Source: Brachionus manjavacas (Eukaryota > Rotifera > Eurotatoria > Ploima > Brachionidae). From it: a stretch of 64,000 bases of DNA. Below are positions 58,401-64,000 of this stretch, piece after piece (position 1 is the first letter of the stretch; each line of letters begins with the position of its first letter). The stretch lies in NCBI GenBank assembly GCA_019054805.1, contig JAHQIY010000002.1:186001-250000 (forward strand), read 5' to 3'. Position numbers and translations under genes: made by a program. The notes under the pieces were generated by a model. It was not told the origin of the DNA. It saw only the letters and a program-made list of their open reading frames with translations, and searched no databases.

Positions 58401-61400
58401 TTTTTTAAATGGGTTCTGGAGTGTTCAGAAATTTTTTTTTGAACAATCTATATATCAAAAGAAAGCTAATAAAATTATCTTTAAGATGGTATAGTTAACA
58501 TTATGTGTAAATCGATTTTAATTTTAGATTTTTACACCTTAAATATTTTTTTTAAATTTTTTAGTAATGTTCTAAACTTTCTAGACATACTGTATTTAGC
58601 TTCAATTGAAGCTTGTCAGTGTAAGCCAACTAAGAAAAAAATTTTGACTAAGCCGAGTTTGATTTTTTATAAAATCAGCAATAACTGTTAGATACTATTT
58701 ACTCCTTTTCCTCATTTGTTCCGTTTGTTTTTCTTGATTTACTCTAACGACTTCCTTAAAACCAAGAAGAATATTAGCTTCTTTTTCAATAGCTTCTTGA
58801 CACTATTCAGACTGTTCCGTTTAGATTTAGTCTTGAAAAACTGGAGAAAAAAAAGGAGAACTGGAGGTTCCTAAATAAGTACTTAGTAAATTTGTAAAAC
58901 TAAATTTTTTTTAAAGTTTTAGTTTTTTCCTTCGTTACACGGAAACTTTTAAATCAATTATCAAAATTTAATTTTGCATAAATAAATAAAGACTAAATGA
59001 TATTATGTCAATTAATATATATATATGTCAATTAAAAAACAAATATTTGTCAATTAAAACTAGATAATTCGTCAGTTATACTAGTGTCAATCTGAAAAAA
59101 TAAATGTCATTTAAATAAATGTTTTGTCAATTAGTTTTTAAATTTATCAATTAGAAAAAATATTTGTCAATATAATATAAACAAATTTTTCAAAGAAAAA
59201 AAATTTTTTTCTGTGAAATATAAAATTATTTGTCAAGTAAAAAAATAAAATGAAAGAAAATATAACAAAAACCGTCCAACACTCGCAACTTGACCAAGTC
59301 CAGGCTTCTTTGGAAATTCTGTAAATAAATTAATTGACGTTTCTCTCCCTGCCATAAATAAATAGAAACTATAAAATTAATTGTTGTAGTAGTAGTTTAA
59401 ACTGCATCTTAGAGGTTATCTAAGCAAAGCTCTAAAAAGCTGTAGCGGTTCTTTTTGCATCGACATTCAACCACCAAGCCTTGCTTTGAAACCATTAAGT
59501 TTCTTTGCATTTACCATATCATCCGGGAGCTTGATCCATCCATTCACGACTATTTTTTTAAAAAAGTTATATCTTGGAAGACAATTCATATATTCGGCTA
59601 TCCGATTTTGTATTTAGGCTGTATTTGATTCCTTTAAAAAATTGTTTAAAATTGCTCATCACTTTGTACATATGAATTAGACCACCTCTTAATCTTCTAA
59701 CACTCAAGTTAGTTAAACCTAGCTTTGAAAAACGTTGTTGATAATTTAATTAACGCACTTCTGGAATCAACTTGGTTGCTCTTCGTTGAACTCTTTCAAG
59801 CTCATTTAAATCTTATTCTAAAAATGGTTACCAAACACCAGCAGCATGTTCCAGGTGCAGTCCAACCATTGAACAAAACTATAATTTTATAGTCTCGCTG
59901 CAAGGATACTTAAATTCTTTCTTAATTAAACCCAACATTCTATTTGCTATAGCTGTTGCATTTCTGGCTAGTCCCATTTTAAATCACTCTGTATCCAAAT
60001 ATCTAAATCTCTTTCGCATTTCAAACCAAACCAATCTTATAAATTAAAATATTCAAAAGATGTGACAAAAATAAATTTACTAAAATATTCCAAAAATACC
60101 AAAATATTAGACAATTCAAAGTAATATGACGCAATTTTACATCAATTTTTGTTAATAAATAATTTCCAGCAGGCTTTGTCAAAAATTGGAATCATAGTAA
60201 AATTTTCAGTCTGCGATGCTCTTGGAATTAAATCTTGTTCAAGGCTTGGATAACAATGACATTGAGTTAAGTAAAAAAAATAAAAATTGATTAAGAGAAC
60301 CTCTAAGTAAATTATAAAATTGAACAAATCTTGATACTGCTTCTGTTTTCATTTTTGGAGCAAATCGGTTCATTAAATATGTATTGAAGAATTTCTTTTA
60401 AAAATTTTTAATTAAAATCGATAATTTTTAATTTTTTTACTGCATTGATCAAATTAGAATTAGGACTTGGATCCTGCGAAAATAGCTTACGAAAATGCTG
60501 AATTGAGATTTTTCTACTTTTCTATGACTTAAAAAAATTTGGATGAGAGAATTTTATAAATTGGGGGTCAGTGCTTTAGTAGGACCGGTAAAAAGGTACC
60601 TAAGTAAAATTCAGTACAAATTAAACAAAAATATTTCTTTTCAAGTTAAAAATTATTTTCATGGGCCATAAAGACAAAAAAGGTACATTTTAACCGGTCC
60701 TACTAAAACACTGACCCCAAATTTTTAATATTCTCTTATCCCCATTTTTTTCAAAGCAAAAATATTTTCAAAGTTTTAATATATCATTTAGTTTGAATTT
60801 ATCTCTATTTTTTGAAAATTAAACTAGTTTTTCACAAAAATTTTTGTTTTTCTTGAAAATTGAATTTTTGGAATTTTTAGAAACCTGACCCCCTACTGAC
60901 CCCCAATTTTGTAATTGAGAAAACTAAATTTTTACTTGTAATATTTGATGTTTTTAGTTTTATTAATTTAAAAAATAATAGAGTCTATGCCTTAAATTTT
61001 TAATTTTTAAAATTTTTTATTTTCTTATTTCAACAAATAAGCCTCTTTTTTCTGATTCCCGTAAAGGCAAGTTACGTTTCTTTTTATTTTAATTTATTTT
61101 AAATAATTTGTATCTTATTTTGTTGTTAAAACTTTCTATATTATAATATCAAATATTACAATTATAAATTGATTTTTTTTAATTTTTAGGGGGCCAGTGT
61201 TTTAGTAGGACGCATTTTAACGCTTTTAAAAAATTTTATAAAACATTGAAGAATTACTTCTGCTTCATTTCTCTTGATTCTCCTAATATTCGAGCTTTAC
61301 CAGCTCCTGCTTCAATCTCCGATTTAACAGTGCGATTTTAGGACCAAAGATTAATGATCAATTTTTCCGCATCTCTTCTGCTTGCTCCTTGCTTAAATAT

Positions 61401-62659
61401 GAATCCATTTTAAGTATAAACAAATAAGATAGCACCTCAACATGTATGATATTTTTTTTTTATGTCAATTTTTTTCCAATTCAAGTTACTAATTGATTAT
61501 TTTTAAAAATTTTAAAATGAGCAAAAAAAATTATTTTGCCAATTTATTTTTCTTAAATTTTACAGCCATACTTCAAAGTATTGTTAAATTAAATTGTCAA
61601 ATTTTTATAAAAAAATTTCCAAGTAATTATTATAAAATTCGTTTTTTAGACAAAAAAAGATCTTTTTTAATCTAAATTTAAAAGTTAAAATTTTTATAAT
61701 TTTTAAATATCAGACCATTTGAAACACAAAAAGAAAGTACACCACATTAACCTTGCTGCTAATTTTTAAAAATGCAAAAATTAAGGTTAATTTTAAATGA
61801 TCCAAACTCTTCTGAATTTGAGCTCACTTGAGTACAACATATACAAACAATTAACTACCGAAAAAAACATTATAGTTTTTAATTTGAAATATTAAGAACA
61901 AAAAATGATTTTTTATTTACTTTAAGACTTGGGACGAGATTGAAATAGAAGATGAGGTTAGTTTGAACCAACCTGAAGAAAATTCATCTACGACCAGAGT
62001 CCAAAATCCAGAATCTAAATCGAAACTAAGCGTTCCATTAGTGTGCTCCTCGGTAATTCAAAATTTGCTTCATTCATTAAGCCAACAAGTTACCAAAGAC
62101 TTGCCCTATACAATGATTGATGCCAATCTAATTCTCAAAGATCTTATTTTCAATGTAATCACTTTTGTCCTGGAAGTATACAACAATTTGTTAACTCTAA
62201 GCCAAACAATTGAAAAAAAATGCATCAAAATAACTCAAAATCAATCACTTCAAATGTTGTTTGACATCAAATTTTTGCATAGTTTATTCGATTTAAAGCC
62301 AAGTAACTATTTAAATTCGACAAATGAATCTACCGAAAGAATAGAAAAATTCAATAAGATACAACAAGACTTTAAGAACGTTTGTTCTAGACTGGAATCT
62401 TTGATCGATCCATTCGACTTTGACATTTGTGTGCCCTTTCTTCAAAGCAACATATCCAAGGCCATCAGTAGATATGCGGTAATTAGAAAAAATTCCAATT
62501 CAAAATTATTGATACTTTTCAACCTAATAAATATAATTTTGAATAACTGAAATTTAAAAAAATGAAAAAAAATTGAAAATTTTATTTTAATTAAACTTTT
62601 TTTTTTGGTTTTATCAGATCTATGGTTCGCCAAAAAAAGGAATCTTAATAAGCTCCTAA
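52437..62659 (+). CDS. COG1: Conserved oligomeric Golgi complex subunit 1
   Basis: Lobe-linking subunit of the COG tether for retrograde Golgi vesicles. Thirteen exons: 52437-52564, 52701-52767, 52816-52898, 52943-53074, 54031-54307, 54369-54411, 54461-54972, 55027-55103, 55154-55763, 55818-55885, 55939-56032, 61927-62478, 62618-62659. The frame stays open throughout; 894 aa (human 980). Diagnostic blocks in order: DVDALFKQYTIKEIQAIEQQ, NRYRDLIEAADGIHIMKQC, SPSKIWFHLDNNEYLKAAKQ, IVKCLDFLASTINSFYSVFS, KSLVLIRDAVLDFETNLLNK, NCLLWSSEESESVAKSRAQL, RLAHALPHNCPHLKICYNNL, TWDEIEIED and SRLESLIDPFDFDICVPFLQ, each with a counterpart in human COG1. Intron 4 holds an inverted-repeat element; intron 11 (5.9 kb) holds a Tc1 element and a LINE relic. 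The acceptor of exon 4 could also be 12 nt later, in frame. Confidence 0.93.
53426..53891. mobile_element. Inverted-repeat element in COG1 intron 4, with a zinc finger
   Basis: 466 bp with ~60-bp inverted ends (GGGTATACCCGGTTATG / inverted GGGTCTACCCGGTTATG, then TTATCAACTGTTMACATATT) and a perfect 8-bp duplication TTACTTTA (53418-53425, 53892-53899). Internal repeats of TTTTGTTATCAA. It carries a short reading frame for a C2H2 finger, listed separately. Superfamily uncertain: the 8-bp duplication fits hAT, P or Merlin, and a GGG terminus would suit Merlin. Confidence 0.85.
53612..53716 (+). pseudogene. C2H2 zinc finger relic inside the intron 4 element
   Basis: Open codons ending CPDCGQYMECLRGLKLHMSS then TH and TAA. 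Spacing C-x2-C-x12-H-x4-H is a canonical C2H2 finger and ends at a stop two residues after the last ligand region, as in the C-terminus of a larger protein. Lies inside 53426-53891, so it is likely captured from the parent element. No ATG close upstream. Confidence 0.55.
56927..58592 (-). mobile_element. Tc1-type transposon with IR/DR ends
   Basis: 1666 bp in COG1 intron 11. The outer termini are CAGTATGTATAGAAAATTTA (left) and inverted CAGTATGTCTAGAAAGTTTA (right), with TA after the right end. Each terminus has a second, inner repeat about 215-220 bp inside (left 57151 GTCTACAAAATTTAGAACAT; right 58351-58372 inverted), the IR/DR arrangement known from Sleeping Beauty-type elements. Carries one decayed transposase gene. 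Confidence 0.88.
57026..58185 (-). pseudogene. Tc1 transposase, decayed
   Basis: DDE transposase of the Tc1 family. It has a paired-like HTH (QQEIADLVEVSRKCV), a GRPRKLTSRD linker motif, KVVVSDESNFEV (first Asp), WIFQHDGASAQ (second Asp) and SPDLNPIENLW (third acidic residue, giving DDE). Defects: an A run of eight after ATGGGC (58166) shifts the start out of frame; about a dozen residues are missing between HDGASAQ and LPWCPRSPDLN; and the stop normally after KAKG...K is lost, so the frame runs through the left inner repeat to 57026. Not functional as it stands. Confidence 0.9.
59000..59230. repeat. Degenerate TTTGTCAATTA repeat
   Basis: Nine or so loose copies of (AT)TTGTCAATTA at irregular 25-45 bp spacing in COG1 intron 11. 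No unit boundaries clear enough to call a satellite. Confidence 0.4.
59385..60060 (-). pseudogene. CR1-like LINE relic in COG1 intron 11
   Basis: Minus-strand C-terminal ORF2 sequence with many breaks: GLARNATAIANRMLGLIKKE, RRLRGGLIHMYKVMSNFKQF and FKKIVVNGWIKLPDD. Its 3' end has the ACTACTACAA tail at 59385, linking it to the 36380 lineage. Confidence 0.75.
60543..60739. mobile_element. Short palindromic element
   Basis: 197 bp with long inverted ends: GAGAATTTTATAAATTGGGG then GTCAGTGCTTTAGTAGGACC, and the inverse GTCAGTGTTTTAGTAGGACC at the right. Partial arms of the same family occur at about 60888-60925 and 61189-61225. No coding capacity. Confidence 0.65.
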
Positions 62660-64000
62660 ATTAAGTGTAAATTGATGTTTATCTTTATTAATGAAAAAAC
62701 TGCAGGCTGGATGCCGCAAACTATTGTTCATTTTTAAATTTAAAACTTTCGGTTAAAATTAACCTAAAAAGGCGGTATTTTTTACTAAATATCTTTATAT
62801 GTAACTTTATGATAATGCTTAGTCATTTTTGCGCAGTTATAATCAAAAATATCTTCAAAAGTTGAGTTTTTTTTTCTAATTTTTTAAATAAATATTTAAT
62901 TTTGTAAAAAAAGTGTTTTTTCCAATTTATTTTTTATTTTTTTGGAAAATTTTTCAAAAACAAAATTAAAACTATGATAATAAAAATTTTTAGGAAAAAT
63001 TTTTTTTTTAAAACTCTCTTTCAAATTTTTTTTTATTTTATCAAAGTCTTCAACCGTATAAAGTCGTCTTTTAAGGTAACAAGTTAAAATTGTTATTAAT
63101 TTATCTTAATAGAAAATCATTTTGACTGTCTAAATCTTTGAATTATTGATTCATTGAAAATAATTTTTACTTAATAACTCTTTTGTTGTGATCAATTTTA
63201 AAAAATAATTATTTTTATGTATGCATTTTGGTAAATTTTATTCAATTTTTTTACAATTAATGGAATCGGCTGCCACAGCTCTACACGGCCAATTGGCGGT
63301 GATGGGCTTAGACAATCTACATGTTAGGTGTCGCAGCAAGAACTACTACTACTACTAATTACATGAAATAAAATTTAGTAAAAAATACCCCCTTTTTCGA
63401 TTATAATAGCATGTAACTTAATGGTGATGTTTGGTTATAATTGTGATATATTGATATATTTCAGCTACTTTATTTTGCATTTTGGCGGTGCAGATCTATT
63501 CTTAAGAATGTTTTCAGGATTTTTTCTATCTGATAAACAAAAACAAAAATTTCATTAAATTGGCATTTTAAAATTAAAAAATCAAAAAATTTGAAATTAT
63601 TTTACATTGTATTTGTAGAGGCAGGAATTGAGGTGGGGATTTAAAAAATAAATACCTAGAAACTTTAAAGAGTCCGTAAAAAAAAGAAATGAATATTTTT
63701 TTAAATTATTGACTCGATATAGTTGCTTGACTGTTTTGTGACTTAATTTTGATTCAAAAAATCAAAAAAGTAAATATATTTGATTGTCACATTTCAATAA
63801 GTTTATTTTATGACTTTTTTCAAAATTAGTAACCATTTTAAAAAATATTTTTCACATTTCCAGCGTGAACCAAATTTTTTTCTGTATTTTAATCTCTCTT
63901 TATTTGGGATTAGATTGTACTTCTTATTTGTACCATCGTCATGATAAAATTTACAGAACCAATTTTGGACTCTTTAAAAAATTATTGGGTTTTTTTTATT
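62660..64000. other. Downstream of COG1, AT-rich
   Basis: No gene recognised. The only ordered element is a LINE 3' end at 63262-63358. Confidence 0.35.
63262..63358 (+). repeat. CR1-like LINE 3' end only
   Basis: Almost identical to the last 95 bp of the element at 36380-37800 (GCTCTACACGG...GGCGGTGATGGGCTTAGACA, then GTGTCGCAGCAAGAAC and an ACTACTACTACTACT tail). An extreme 5' truncation. Confidence 0.85.

Noticed and set aside
1..64000. tRNA or rRNA genes
   Set aside because: I scanned by eye for conserved tRNA A/B boxes and rRNA segments and saw none I could support; a covariance-model scan would decide.

Overview
The window is about three-quarters A+T and reads as a nuclear contig of a small-genome invertebrate. 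Genes have compact exons split by many 44-66 nt GT-AG introns, and the gene set is purely animal (a DCC/neogenin netrin receptor, an Hv1 proton channel, CAF-1 p150, COG1, KXD1, eEF2). Many families of non-LTR retrotransposons, Tc1/mariner, Mutator-like and non-autonomous DNA elements fill the rest. A monogonont rotifer such as Brachionus would fit the composition and intron style, but nothing in the window proves the phylum.

Layout. 0.8-1.75 kb (-): Hv1 voltage-gated proton channel, whose third S4 arginine is a glutamate. 3.75-6.18 kb (+): CAF-1 large subunit, eight exons. 6.2-14 kb: transposon-rich, with a 5'-truncated LINE between unusually long direct repeats, an AAGTC-rich element with an 8-bp target duplication, and another LINE copy split by a foldback-like element. 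14.27-16.80 kb (+): an intronless, divergent eEF2. 17-19.4 kb (-): two LINE copies in tandem. 20.1-21.3 kb: a Mutator-like fragment split by a TA-flanked element. 21.97-35.40 kb (-): DCC/neogenin with 4 Ig domains, 6 FN3 domains, a TM segment and a C-terminal P3 motif; a second signal-peptide exon lies just upstream of the Ig2 exon. 36.4-51.2 kb: mostly repeats (CR1-like LINE, a larger foldback-like element, long inverted repeats, a mariner relic, a Mutator-like element with a SWIM finger inside a LINE). 51.6-62.66 kb (+): KXD1 followed 150 bp later by COG1 (13 exons), which holds a zinc-finger-coding element in intron 4 and a Tc1 element plus a LINE relic in its 5.9-kb intron 11. 62.7-64 kb: a LINE 3' end and AT-rich spacer.

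The host genes serve unrelated processes: chromatin assembly, translation, axon guidance/adhesion, proton flux, lysosome positioning (BORC) and Golgi tethering (COG). KXD1 and COG1 are close enough to suggest shared expression. The most distinctive content is the set of non-autonomous DNA elements, several with exact target duplications. One family has arms built of 58-bp tandem repeats in inverted orientation, and its insertion is confirmed by an intact empty site in sister LINE copies.
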